The notes under the pieces are model-generated. The model was not told the DNA's origin and made no database searches. It worked only from the letters and a program-made list of their open reading frames with translations. Of a stretch of DNA of 64,000 nucleotides, positions 27,888-36,406 are shown one piece after another. How positions within the stretch are numbered: the stretch's first letter is position 1; each line of letters starts with the position of its first letter. The DNA is from Terriglobia bacterium. GTDB lineage: Bacteria > Acidobacteriota > Terriglobia > Bryobacterales > Bryobacteraceae. The stretch is from assembly GCA_020073345.1 (NCBI GenBank), contig JAIQFI010000024.1, positions 1 through 64,000 of the forward strand. The letters run 5' to 3'. The translations under genes and the position numbers were made by a program.

Positions 27888-28765
27888 GCAGCCACCTCGG
27901 CTGCCGGAGCATTGGCGGGCTTGCGGCAAGCATCATCCATCTGCTTGAAGGTGGGCCGCACATGGGGAGGAATTGCGCGCCGGGCCGCTTCCAGAGCAAG
28001 GATCGGAGACATTCCCTTCATGTACGCCAGAAGACCCATGCGCAGACTCGAGAGGTATTCACTTTCAGCGTCGCTCTGTTTCTTAAGGTTGGCCGCGATC
28101 GGCCCCAGGAATCCATAACAGAGCAGGATGCCCAGAAACGTTCCCACCAGAGCGGCGGCCACTTTGTGGCCGATCTCTTCAGGCGGGCCACCCAAAGCGC
28201 TCATGGTGATCACGACACCGAGTACAGCGGCGACAATTCCCAATCCGGGAAGGCTGTCGGCCATGGTGGACAAAGCGCTGACCGGAAGACGGCTCTGTTT
28301 GTGCAGGATTTCCAGATCGAGTTCCATGATGCTGTCCAGATCGTGAACCTCAACGCCCCCCGCGACCAGGGTTCGCATGGTATCGCAGAAGAACAGCATG
28401 GCCTCATGGTCCTTGCTGAAGGTGGGGTGTCTTTTGAACAGTTCGCTCTTCTCCGGCGCGTCCAGATCTTCCTCCAGGGACGTCAAGCTGTTCTTCCGGG
28501 CGGTATTGAAGAAGTCGTTCAAGAAACGCAGCGTATCCAGATAGATGCCGGCCGTATAACGGCTTCCCTTGAATACGCCCAGGATGCCCGTGGTGATGGC
28601 CTTCAAGACATGCGGGGGATTCCCGATCAGCACGGTCCCAATGGCCGCCCCGCCGATGATCAGCAGCTCGGCGGGTTGCATGAGAACCAGGAGGTTGCCC
28701 TTTTCCATGAGGTAGCCGCCGGCAATGCAACCCAGCACCACCACAATGCCTATGATTGGAAACAT
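27884..28765 (-). CDS. motA: Flagellar stator protein MotA
   Basis: 293 residues with four membrane segments: two at the N-terminus (about 3-20 and 30-50) and two after residue 170 around PGLGIVAAVLGVVITMSALGGPPEEIGHKVAAALVGTFLG, the conserved proline-rich region. The cytoplasmic loop with charged residues (RHPTFSKDHEAM) faces the rotor. It precedes and overlaps motB. Whether the cell is flagellated cannot be told from the window. A gap of about 110 bases, with no clear terminator, separates it from fbp. Confidence 0.92.
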   Translation of the reverse strand: MFPIIGIVVVLGCIAGGYLMEKGNLLVLMQPAELLIIGGAAIGTVLIGNPPHVLKAITTGILGVFKGSRYTAGIYLDTLRFLNDFFNTARKNSLTSLEEDLDAPEKSELFKRHPTFSKDHEAMLFFCDTMRTLVAGGVEVHDLDSIMELDLEILHKQSRLPVSALSTMADSLPGLGIVAAVLGVVITMSALGGPPEEIGHKVAAALVGTFLGILLCYGFLGPIAANLKKQSDAESEYLSSLRMGLLAYMKGMSPILALEAARRAIPPHVRPTFKQMDDACRKPANAPAAEVAA

Positions 28766-28875
28766 CCCCGCCGATTCCTCTTATGTCCGCCCTGGATCAG
28801 TACTTAAGGCTGAACCCTATAAATCGGCAATTGGGTGCAAGTTCTGTAACCGGGCCAGATAGCGCGCTTTTGTGG

Positions 28876-29859
28876 TCAAATTCGGCCGGTCGCGTCCCGG
28901 GTATCGATCTGGTGGAATTCGGCGACTTCCGAGCGGCTGCCAATGATGAGGGGTGTGCGCTCATGAATTGCCTTGGGCTCGATATCCATAATTCTGGCGT
29001 CGCCGGAGATGGCCTGGCCTCCGGCCTGTTCGGCGATGAAAGCGAGCGGATTGGCTTCGTAGAGTAGGCGCAGCTTGCCGTGGGGATTCTTCTTGGTCGG
29101 AGGATACAGGAACACCCCGCCCTTGAGGAGCGTGCGGTGGAAGTCCGCCACCAGCGAGCCAATGTAGCGCGAACCGTAGCCTCGCGAACGCAGGCGGCCC
29201 AAGTAGGTTCGGTAGGATTCCGGAAAGCTGTCTGCGTTGGCTTCGTTCACCGAGTAGGTATTCCCCTGCGCCGGCATTTTCATATCGGCGAAGCTGAGCA
29301 CAAAGGCGCCGATTTCGGGCTCCAGCGTAAAGCCGTAGACGCCTTTCCCGGCGGTGTAGACAAAGATCGTGGAGGAGCCGTAGACGACGTAGCCGGCAGC
29401 TACCTGTTTCCAGCCGGGTTGAAGTACGGCGGCTACTCCGTGCGCCCCGTCGGGACGCCGCAATATGGAAAAGATCGTGCCGACGCTGACGTTGACATCG
29501 ATGTTGGACGAGCCGTCGAGCGGGTCGAAGACGACGATGTACTTGCCGCCCTCGGAGCGGTCGATGGTGACAGGTTGTTCGTTTTCTTCCGAGACCAGGA
29601 AAGCGACGCTTTCGCGCGCGCCCAGACAATGGAGGACGGCCTGGTTGGCGTAGACGTCGAGTTTCTGTTGCGTCTCGCCCTGGACGTTGGTAACGCCGGC
29701 GGAGCCGAGAATGTCCGCCAACCCGGCTCGGCGGATCTTGGCCTGGATCATCTTGGTGGCAAGGGTCATGCCGGAGAGCAGCGAAGAAAAGTTGCCGCGG
29801 GCAGCCGGGAACTGATCTTCCTGCTGCTGCAAGATGTGTTGCTGAACCGTGACGAGCAT
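28876..29859 (-). CDS. fbp: Fructose-1,6-bisphosphatase, class I
   Basis: 327 residues from the ATG at 29859; the frame is open further upstream but the alignment with Fbp begins MLVTVQQHILQQQ, so I reject the long start. The metal-binding VVFDPLDGSSNIDVNVSVGT and the fructose site YVGSLVADFHR-like stretch (RYIGSLVADFHRTLLKGG) are intact. It removes the 1-phosphate in gluconeogenesis. It lies in a leftward run with a nucleoside hydrolase 77 bases upstream and motA 110 bases downstream; co-transcription is uncertain. Confidence 0.95.
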   Translation of the reverse strand: MLVTVQQHILQQQEDQFPAARGNFSSLLSGMTLATKMIQAKIRRAGLADILGSAGVTNVQGETQQKLDVYANQAVLHCLGARESVAFLVSEENEQPVTIDRSEGGKYIVVFDPLDGSSNIDVNVSVGTIFSILRRPDGAHGVAAVLQPGWKQVAAGYVVYGSSTIFVYTAGKGVYGFTLEPEIGAFVLSFADMKMPAQGNTYSVNEANADSFPESYRTYLGRLRSRGYGSRYIGSLVADFHRTLLKGGVFLYPPTKKNPHGKLRLLYEANPLAFIAEQAGGQAISGDARIMDIEPKAIHERTPLIIGSRSEVAEFHQIDTRDATGRI

Positions 29860-29936
29860 GCGCTGGGGAAAGGATAGCAAGGAATCCGATCCGAACTTGA
29901 CGGTCAATTCCAAACGGCTCGGATCGCGGGACTCGA

Positions 29937-30881
29937 TTACCTCAGGCCGCCCAATCCTCTCGTCACACGGCCCACGAAGAGGTCCAGGAAAGCCGGAGCA
30001 TTCACCTTGACCCCTACTTGAGTCTTGGATCCAGCGGCTGGCTTGAACACTGTCTGCCCGGGACCGGATAGCGGGACGTCGACTGTCCCGGCTTGCCACT
30101 CGAGAAGATCCGGCCGGAAAACCGCAGCGATGGCCAAGGGATCGTACAGGGTGGGATTCGGCTCGTGGGTCTGCTCCTCGGCCAGTTCCAGCAGCCGGAC
30201 CAAGAAAATGGACGCGGGATCGAGGGCCATACGCAGGCGGTCCAGATCTTTTTCGCGAAGCTTGCACTGCGACGTCACGTCCAGGCCGACGGCGGTGACC
30301 GGCACTCCGGAGTGGAAAACGATCTCCGCGGCAGCGCGGTCGCGCTTGACGTTGTACTCGGCTTCGGAACTGAGATACGCCCCACCCATGATCACGATCC
30401 GCTCAATGTTGTTCTTGATGCGGGGATCGGTCTTGATCGCGAGAGCGATGTTGGTCAGCGGGCCGATGGCAACGATCGTAATCTTGGCGCGCGATTGTAA
30501 GACGATGTCTACAATGAGTTCCGCAGCCCGCTTGCGCGCGGTATCCGGGATGGTGTCGTTGCGGGTCAGGACTGCGAACTCCTTGGAGGCGGCGGACATG
30601 GTCGGGTCGAGCAGAGGCTCGGGCGCGCCCATGGCCAGGGCGATATCGCGGCGGTTGTAGATGCCCAGCATCTTCCACGCCAGCCGCGTCTTGCTTTCGA
30701 CGTCATCGATCACCGTGGTCACCGCACGCACGTCCAGTTCGGGCGAGTGCAGGGCGAAGGCCAGGGCCAGGGCGTCGTCAATCGAGTCGCCGATGTCGGT
30801 GTCGAGAATGATGGGGATGCGCGCCTGGGCTGAGACGGACAGGCAGATCGAGATAAGCAGTGCCAGCCGCTTCCAGGTCAT
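29937..30881 (-). CDS. Exported inosine/uridine-type nucleoside hydrolase
   Basis: 314 residues. A signal peptide (1-20) precedes the calcium-binding DTDIGDSIDDALAL, residues 27-40, the hallmark of the nucleoside-hydrolase fold that breaks the N-glycosidic bond of ribonucleosides. A second motif, IVIMGGAYLSSEAEYNV, is also present. Export is unusual for classical enzymes and would mean salvage of nucleosides in the periplasm. It starts 15 bases after phhA and probably shares its promoter. Confidence 0.85.
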   Translation of the reverse strand: MTWKRLALLISICLSVSAQARIPIILDTDIGDSIDDALALAFALHSPELDVRAVTTVIDDVESKTRLAWKMLGIYNRRDIALAMGAPEPLLDPTMSAASKEFAVLTRNDTIPDTARKRAAELIVDIVLQSRAKITIVAIGPLTNIALAIKTDPRIKNNIERIVIMGGAYLSSEAEYNVKRDRAAAEIVFHSGVPVTAVGLDVTSQCKLREKDLDRLRMALDPASIFLVRLLELAEEQTHEPNPTLYDPLAIAAVFRPDLLEWQAGTVDVPLSGPGQTVFKPAAGSKTQVGVKVNAPAFLDLFVGRVTRGLGGLR

Positions 30882-30896
30882 GCCCGGATTATAGCG

Positions 30897-31757
30897 TTAG
30901 GATCCAGCTTCCAGGAAGCTTCGCAGGTCGACGTCGTTGACCTCCGGCTCGCCCGGTGCCACGTGGTTCAACCTGCCAGCGTTCATCCAGCGCTCCAACT
31001 CGTCGACCAGGCTGTAGAGGTGATCGAAGGAATCCACGATGAATAGCAGCGGCTGGTAGCGGTCGATTTCGAATGTTTCATTGACGGCCTGCTCAATTTG
31101 CAGCGGGAGTCGCTGCACATTCGGGGAAGCTACAGCGTGATTAATCTCACCGAAGGAACTGAGCAGCCCGCTGCCGTAGACTCGCAAACCGTTTCGAGAT
31201 CGCATGAGTCCGAACTCGATGGTGAACCAGAAAAACCGGGCCATCGCGCGAAAAATGCTGGTGAGCGTGTGCGTGCGTTCCAGCGGATCGCGGATTTCCG
31301 ACACCAGCGCGGCGGCGGTACGCGCACACTCGCCGAATCGCACCAACGTTTCCGCGAAGCGCGGGTCTGTGTGCATCGGGACGTGCCCCGCGATGTCGTG
31401 GAAGATGTCCGGCTCCGGCAGGTAATCCAGCCTGTCCGCCGGGCGGATCGTGACTGTGGTTGGGAATTCGCGATTGCGCAGGCAATCGAAGAACAAGAAC
31501 GCCGGCACGTATCCGGAGACTGCGCGGGCGCGAAAACCGGTCAGGGGCGACAGGAATCGGTTGACGTCCTCAAGACGCGGAATATGATCCTGGGGCAGAC
31601 ACAAAGACTGAATCCCGGCTTGAAAGCGTTCATTGGCGCACACTTCCCAACGAGGAAGCAGCCGTTGGCAGAGCGTTCGCCAAGTTTTGTGATTCTCGTC
31701 GGAATACAAGTCATAGGGTTGCTGGATGTACAGGTCGGGAATGGTAATCGCTCCCAT
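30897..31757 (-). CDS. phhA: Phenylalanine 4-monooxygenase
   Basis: 286 residues. The iron ligands are visible: His120 and His125 in DIFHDIAGHVPMH, and Glu181 in FFWFTIEFGLM. This is the bacterial aromatic amino acid hydroxylase that makes tyrosine from phenylalanine with tetrahydropterin. It is the first gene of a leftward run; a promoter-like TTAACA and TATGGT lie upstream with a palindrome between them. Start at the ATG 31757; no good ribosome site is seen, which fits a short leader. Confidence 0.93.
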   Translation of the reverse strand: MGAITIPDLYIQQPYDLYSDENHKTWRTLCQRLLPRWEVCANERFQAGIQSLCLPQDHIPRLEDVNRFLSPLTGFRARAVSGYVPAFLFFDCLRNREFPTTVTIRPADRLDYLPEPDIFHDIAGHVPMHTDPRFAETLVRFGECARTAAALVSEIRDPLERTHTLTSIFRAMARFFWFTIEFGLMRSRNGLRVYGSGLLSSFGEINHAVASPNVQRLPLQIEQAVNETFEIDRYQPLLFIVDSFDHLYSLVDELERWMNAGRLNHVAPGEPEVNDVDLRSFLEAGS

Positions 31758-31772
31758 CCACCCATAGCATAT

Positions 31773-31802
31773 ACCATAAGCCCCACTGTCCAGTGGTGTT
31801 AA
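31773..31802 (-). promoter_or_regulatory. Candidate phhA promoter with palindrome in the spacer
   Basis: On the minus strand TTAACA (31802-31797) and TATGGT (31778-31773) stand 18 bases apart, as a sigma-70-like -35 and -10. The spacer holds the palindromic arms CCACTG and CAGTGG (31783-31788 and 31791-31796), placed where a repressor would block RNA polymerase. The predicted transcript start is about 9 bases before phhA. The -35 and -10 fit only moderately. Confidence 0.4.
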
Positions 31803-31888
31803 TGATCTTGTCGCTGAAAACTAAGGGGAAAGCCGCGTAGTGGTAGTGGCTCAGGCCGGATAGCATCATAAAGGGAGGCCGTTTTGGT

Positions 31889-32470
31889 ATGCGGTGCGTC
31901 TTGATCCTGTTTGCGATTGCCGGGTTGGCATGTTCCCAGGCGCTCACGGAGGTTGCGGGTGCAATCGCCGGGGGTTCCGTGGGAGGCGTCGCGGGGAAGA
32001 AGGTCAGCGACGGCATCACAACGGTTTTTGGCAAAGTGGACAGGACGACCGCTAAGGCGGCCAAGAATGAGCAGCCTACGACCGCCGAAAAGATCAAGGA
32101 ACAGGCCAGAACAGTGCTCCAGGTAAAGCCGGGAGGCGTGGTGAAGGATCACTCCCTGGTGCCGCCGCCCCCGCCACGCAGAGTTGCCGTAGTTCCCCCG
32201 CCACCTCCACCTCCGCTGCCCCCGCCAGCTGCAGTCCGGCAGCCCCTGCCAACGCTCCCACCGCCGAGGCAGGCGACGCCGGACGATCTGAATGCTCTAG
32301 CCGGGGGAACTCCGAGAGCGGACGTCCTGAAGCTGGGTGCGCCGTCCTCGCGGATCACCATGTTCGACAATGGTCACCTGGTGGAGATCTACCATTACCA
32401 AACGCGGGAGACGTCCATCGGGGTGGTGCGCCTTAGCGACGGTTCCGTGTCCAGCGTGCAGGTGCGTTAA
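31889..32470 (+). CDS. Proline-rich exported protein with SmpA/BamE-like C-terminus
   Basis: 193 residues. A lipoprotein-like signal (MRCVLILFAIAGLACS) with a cysteine at residue 15, a glycine-rich patch resembling a glycine-zipper (GAIAGGSVGGVAGKKV), a proline-rich middle with runs of up to seven prolines, and a C-terminal 60 residues with TPRADVLKLGAPSSRITMFD, reminiscent of the SmpA/BamE fold. A perfect GGGAGG at 31873-31878 stands 10 bases before the ATG, supporting this start. An outer-membrane or periplasmic role is inferred; the function is not known. Confidence 0.6.
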   Translation: MRCVLILFAIAGLACSQALTEVAGAIAGGSVGGVAGKKVSDGITTVFGKVDRTTAKAAKNEQPTTAEKIKEQARTVLQVKPGGVVKDHSLVPPPPPRRVAVVPPPPPPPLPPPAAVRQPLPTLPPPRQATPDDLNALAGGTPRADVLKLGAPSSRITMFDNGHLVEIYHYQTRETSIGVVRLSDGSVSSVQVR

Positions 32471-32515
32471 CCCCACACAGGCTGAAAGGCCGCGCCGCAT
32501 TGTATTCTGTCGTTA

Positions 32516-33934
32516 GTGTTTCGCGGGCAGCGCCACAGGGTCAGAATCCTATTCGGGACGGCGGACGTCGTCCTGATCCTGCTCGCCTTTGCCCTGGCGT
32601 ATGCGATTCGTTCGCGCCTGAATCTTGAACACGAGTTCTCCATCCCGCGGGGTGTCGGTGCATCCCTGCTGATCTGGTCCATGGTGGTCTGGGTGGCGAC
32701 GGGAGCCTGGTGGGAAACCTACGACCGCATCGACGCCACTCACCCCCGCGTCATTCTGCGCCATGCGTTCCGTCAGTGCCTGTTGGGCGCGCTGTCGGTC
32801 ATTCTGTTCCAGTACTTCTGGCGCCTGGATCTTAGCCGTTTGTTTGTCGGGCTCTTTGCTGGTTGCACGTGGTTCTTACTGTGCCTGTTCCGCCTGAACG
32901 CCGGGCTTCTGCTGCGCGTGGTGCGCCGCGAATTTTCGGTGCCGCATTATGTAATGGTGGTGGGTTTGGGTGACGCAGCACTCCGGATCGGCCGGCAATT
33001 GGAAGACGCGGGCGCATCCCACGGCATCCGGTTGCGGGGTTTTTTCGCAGATTCTCCAGAAACGCGATCTGCGCCTGTCGAACTTGGACAAAGCTACCCC
33101 GTCCATGCCATTCGTGAGCTTCCGGAATTGTTGCGCAGCCACGTGATCGACGAAATCATCTTCGCCACGGACAGTCGCCGCCTGGCGGAATTAGAAGACG
33201 TGATGCTGCTGTGCGAGGAAGAGGGCGTGCGCACGCGCATTGCAGTAGGTTTTCTGCCCCACGTGAACAGCCGCGTATATTTGGACCGGTTGGGAACGTC
33301 TCCGCTGCTGACCTTTTCGTCGACCCCGCACGATGAGATCCGTCTATTGGTGAAACGCGTGACCGACATCGTTCTGGCGGGCGCGGCTCTGCTCTTGCTG
33401 TTTCCCGTCATGCTCCTGATTGTGATTCTGGTCCGGTTGACATCGCCCGGACCCGCGATCTTCCGCCAGGAACGCTGCGGACTGAACGGGCGACGCTTCG
33501 TGTTTTACAAGTTCCGCTCCATGTGCCTGGATGCGGAGGCCCGGCGTGAATCGGTAGAACACATGAATCAGCGGGATGTGGTGATGAAGATTCCCAACGA
33601 TCCGCGGCTCACGGGAGTCGGCCGGTGGCTGCGGAAATTCTCGGCTGACGAGTTGCCGCAACTGTGGAACGTGCTCAAGGGTGACATGTCCCTGGTGGGT
33701 CCCCGGCCCGCGATTCCCTCCGAGGTGGAACAATATAAGCGGTGGCAGCGACGGAGGCTGCGAATGCGGCCGGGTTTGACCTGCCTGTGGGCGATCAGCG
33801 GGCGCGACGAGGTCGACTTCGAGACCTGGATGAAGCTCGACATGGAGTACATCGACAACTGGTCTCTCGGGCTGGACTGGAAAATTATTTTTAAGACGAT
33901 TCCCTCCGTGCTCATCGGCCGGGGCGCGCACTAG
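32516..33934 (+). CDS. Polyprenyl-phosphate sugar-1-phosphate transferase (WbaP/WcaJ-like)
   Basis: 472 residues. Four N-terminal membrane segments (about 15-125), a CoA-binding-like Rossmann region (VMVVGLGDAALRIGRQLE, about 145-270), a fifth membrane segment near 290 and the C-terminal sugar transferase domain with KFRSMCLDAEAR, KFSADELPQLWNVLKGDMSLVGPRPA and the late GITG-like region. This family loads the first sugar onto undecaprenyl phosphate for exopolysaccharide or O-antigen synthesis. GTG start at 32516. It leads a three-gene set with the phosphoribosyltransferase 9 bases on and a sulfatase-like gene. Confidence 0.9.
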   Translation: MFRGQRHRVRILFGTADVVLILLAFALAYAIRSRLNLEHEFSIPRGVGASLLIWSMVVWVATGAWWETYDRIDATHPRVILRHAFRQCLLGALSVILFQYFWRLDLSRLFVGLFAGCTWFLLCLFRLNAGLLLRVVRREFSVPHYVMVVGLGDAALRIGRQLEDAGASHGIRLRGFFADSPETRSAPVELGQSYPVHAIRELPELLRSHVIDEIIFATDSRRLAELEDVMLLCEEEGVRTRIAVGFLPHVNSRVYLDRLGTSPLLTFSSTPHDEIRLLVKRVTDIVLAGAALLLLFPVMLLIVILVRLTSPGPAIFRQERCGLNGRRFVFYKFRSMCLDAEARRESVEHMNQRDVVMKIPNDPRLTGVGRWLRKFSADELPQLWNVLKGDMSLVGPRPAIPSEVEQYKRWQRRRLRMRPGLTCLWAISGRDEVDFETWMKLDMEYIDNWSLGLDWKIIFKTIPSVLIGRGAH

Positions 33935-33943
33935 GCCTATTCT

Positions 33944-34558
33944 ATGGAACTGGTTCCGACACAAGAGGACGTAAAGGCACTTCTGCGCCAAACCGGCGGG
34001 TTGCGCGACGGACATTTCGAGTATCCCGGCGGCCAGCACATCACCGAATACCTGCAGGTGGCGCTCACCATGCGCGATTACCAGGCCGCCAAGGTCCTGA
34101 GCGTGGGATTGAGCCGCAAGGTGCGCGCGAACACCGAGATTCGCGCCATGATCCCGGAGCTTTCCGTGGTAGCGCCGGCGACGGGCGGCCTCCCGGTGGC
34201 CTACGGCGTATGTGAAGCCCTGCGGGCTCGTCAAGTTTATTGGGCCGAGCGCGAGAACGATAGCGAGCCTCTCCATTTCCGCCAATATTTGGAAGTGCGC
34301 CCGGGCGAAAAAGTGCTCCTGGTGGACGATATCCTGCGCACCGGCCAGAAGCTCGCCGAGGTCAAGAAATTGGTCGAGGAGCGCGGCGGGGAAGTGGTCG
34401 GATTGGCGGTGGTGGTCTATCAACCCAATCCAAGCCGCGCGGACTTCGGTCCGCTGCCGCTTTATTATCTGGCGCAGCTGGACGGCCAATACTACTCGAA
34501 CGCGGCGGCTTGCGAGCTGTGCAAGCGCCGCGTGCCGTTCGACAAAGTTCGTTTATAG
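33944..34558 (+). CDS. Type I phosphoribosyltransferase, PyrE-like
   Basis: 204 residues. The PRPP-binding motif LLVDDILRTGQKLAE at about 125-140 and the N-terminal hood GHFEYPGGQHITEYL are those of orotate phosphoribosyltransferases (OMP synthesis in the pyrimidine pathway). The C-terminal CELCKRR is a pair of cysteines that may bind metal. It is tightly linked (9 bases) to the sugar transferase. Whether it uses orotate or another base is not settled; an additional PyrE may exist elsewhere. Confidence 0.8.
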   Translation: MELVPTQEDVKALLRQTGGLRDGHFEYPGGQHITEYLQVALTMRDYQAAKVLSVGLSRKVRANTEIRAMIPELSVVAPATGGLPVAYGVCEALRARQVYWAERENDSEPLHFRQYLEVRPGEKVLLVDDILRTGQKLAEVKKLVEERGGEVVGLAVVVYQPNPSRADFGPLPLYYLAQLDGQYYSNAAACELCKRRVPFDKVRL

Positions 34559-34570
34559 AAAGGTTCGTTT

Positions 34571-35329
34571 GTGACTCGTCGAACGATCCTTCTGGCTCCG
34601 CTCGCGCTGGCGGCACAATCGGTCCGGCCTCGAGTTCAGATCCTATGGATCGACGGATCTGCCGTACCAGAGGAGTTCGGGCGCGACAGCGTGGTCTTTC
34701 CAAGAGCTTATACGTGTTGTCCCGCGGCGGGTCTCGCGCGACGCGCACTCGAAACGGGACGATTTCCGCACGCGGCGCGTCCGGCGAATCCTTCGGTTAC
34801 GAGCCTGGTGGGATCCGGCTCCGACACGATCACCGTGCTGACCGCGGAATCGGGGAATGGCGAAGACTCGCCGTTTCAGCGATCTGTGTTGGTGCCGCTG
34901 GCGATTCGCTGGCCGGGAAAGCTGAAGCCGCGCGTCGCGAACGATCTGCTCATTTCGCACGCCGACCTGCTGCCGACCTTGCTCGCGTTTTTGGGACTTA
35001 CGCCGCCGGAAGGATTGCAGGGCCGCGATCTCTCAAAGTTGATTGAAGGCGGCCAGGGCGAGTTGCCAGATTCGGTCTACGCCGAGGGCAGGCTGGGCCT
35101 ACCGGGCGAATGGCGCTTGGTGGTTCGCGGGTATGACAAGCTGGTGATTCGTCCACAAGAAGAAGCGACGCGCCTCTACAATCTGGCCGACGATCCCAAG
35201 GAAGAGAACGACTTGGGGCACGACCGCGAGCACGAGCTGACACGCGATTCCATGGTGGCGCTGGCAAGGCAGTGGATGCGCAAGCTGGGGGACGGCGTGG
35301 ATCCCTCAGGATTGCGATTAAGGAATTAG
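34571..35329 (+). CDS. Degenerate (inactive?) sulfatase-like protein
   Basis: 252 residues, about half the normal sulfatase length. Familiar sulfatase pieces are recognisable: the CxPxR region reads CCPAAG (Cys49-Pro51-Ala53), the following ETGRFPHAARP, a mid-segment TVLTAESGNGE that stands where DHG normally occurs, VPLAIRWPGKLKPRV, HADLLPTLLAFLGL and the late RLYNLADDPKEENDLG. The arginine of CxPxR is alanine and the metal ligands of the DD and DHG motifs are absent, so formylglycine formation and catalysis are doubtful. The frame is unbroken. The GTG start has GAAAGG seven bases upstream, and the gene follows the sugar transferase and phosphoribosyltransferase by 12 bases. Confidence 0.75.
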   Translation: MTRRTILLAPLALAAQSVRPRVQILWIDGSAVPEEFGRDSVVFPRAYTCCPAAGLARRALETGRFPHAARPANPSVTSLVGSGSDTITVLTAESGNGEDSPFQRSVLVPLAIRWPGKLKPRVANDLLISHADLLPTLLAFLGLTPPEGLQGRDLSKLIEGGQGELPDSVYAEGRLGLPGEWRLVVRGYDKLVIRPQEEATRLYNLADDPKEENDLGHDREHELTRDSMVALARQWMRKLGDGVDPSGLRLRN

Positions 35330-35356
35330 CGGCGTCGGGCTAAGCTTTCCTCGCTC

Positions 35357-35980
35357 CTACTGTTTTGGAGGTGGATCGGTGGGACGCCGAAGCGTGGGAG
35401 CTTTCTTCGGAGTATTCTTCTTCTCCTGCTCCTTTTTCTCCTTCGCCTCGTCGGAGGTAAGGGCGGCGGTGCGCGCGGCCTTTTCCTTCGAGTCCTTCGC
35501 GGCCACCTCAGCGGCGCGGCCGCCCAGGTCGGCTTGCGAGAGCTCCAGGCTGTCCGAGGTCGTGTCGATGGCGTCCTTCAACACGAAGTCGTAGCGCGCC
35601 AGATCGGACGGCTCGGATTTCTGGATCTTCTGCAAGCGCGCCAGCATGGTGCGCTCGCTCTCGACCGTGGCGGCCATCCCGAGGTTGATAGCGACCTTGC
35701 GGCGCAGCGCGTCATCGGCAACCGTATCGATGGCGTCGATGATTTTGGTGTAATCCTCGAGCAGGTCGTGAATCAGGACGGAGCGGCCGGGTTTGTTCTG
35801 CGCCACCAGCTGATCCACCTGTTCCACACGCTGCTTGGCGAAGACCAGATAGAGCTTGAGCCGTTCGTTGGGCTCCTGAACCAGGCGGACCTGATCGGCT
35901 TCGTCGTTCGTGAGAAAGTCGCGCCCCACTTGCGCCGTTAGAGGAAGGCCGACCAAAAGCGACACCAGCAGAGTCTTCAT
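35357..35980 (-). CDS. Exported helical protein, unrecognised
   Basis: 207 residues. Signal peptide (1-16), long helical middle (about 25-160) and a Lys/Glu/Pro-rich tail (KKEQEKKNTPKKAPTLRRP). I do not recognise a family. Its start overlaps the stop of the upstream gene in an ATGA arrangement, so it is coupled to it. It is the last gene of the leftward run starting with priA. Confidence 0.6.
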   Translation of the reverse strand: MKTLLVSLLVGLPLTAQVGRDFLTNDEADQVRLVQEPNERLKLYLVFAKQRVEQVDQLVAQNKPGRSVLIHDLLEDYTKIIDAIDTVADDALRRKVAINLGMAATVESERTMLARLQKIQKSEPSDLARYDFVLKDAIDTTSDSLELSQADLGGRAAEVAAKDSKEKAARTAALTSDEAKEKKEQEKKNTPKKAPTLRRPTDPPPKQ

Positions 35981-36402
35981 TTTTTCTTCCCCATGATCCC
36001 GGTGATCAGCTTATCGTGAATCTCGGAAACCGTGTGTTGCGCCGATTCCACCACGCTGCGGTCCAAGGCACTCATCAAGTCACTCAGGTTATCCAGACGG
36101 CGCAGAATCTGGCGCGTGGACTTCTCAGCGTCCTTGAACGGTTTGGAGTTGCGCCGTGGGTCTTTCCCGGTCGCCATCAGCGACTCGTAGGAAAGCTGCA
36201 CACCTGCCTCCACTTCGCCCAGTGCGGCGCGGCTGGCCTCCAGATCGCCTTTTTTATATGCGTCACGGGCGGCGTCCAGGGAGGAATCGGCGTATCGCAG
36301 CGCCAATTCACTGCGCTTTTCCAATTTTGGCTCGGACTTGATTCCGGCCAGATCCATCGCCAATAAGTCCAGCACGAGCATGAGGGTAAGTAGCAGATGC
36401 AT
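35977..36402 (-). CDS. Exported helical protein, unrecognised
   Basis: 141 residues. A signal-like N-terminus (MHLLLTLMLVLDLLAMDLAG) is followed by helices with an alanine-rich, TPR-like segment (DAARDAYKKGDLEASRAALGEVEAG). No family recognised. It lies 4 bases after the TPR gene and overlaps the next; the three exported proteins probably form a unit at the envelope. Confidence 0.55.
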   Translation of the reverse strand: MHLLLTLMLVLDLLAMDLAGIKSEPKLEKRSELALRYADSSLDAARDAYKKGDLEASRAALGEVEAGVQLSYESLMATGKDPRRNSKPFKDAEKSTRQILRRLDNLSDLMSALDRSVVESAQHTVSEIHDKLITGIMGKKK

Positions 36403-36406
36403 CGCT

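Noticed and set aside
29860-30267. N-terminal extension of fbp by 136 codons
   Set aside because: It overlaps the nucleoside hydrolase gene, has non-gene-like composition, and the family alignment starts at the ATG 29859.
33344-34489. Minus-strand open frame of about 380 codons over sugar transferase and phosphoribosyltransferase
   Set aside because: Both plus-strand genes carry clear motifs; the antisense frame spans two genes.
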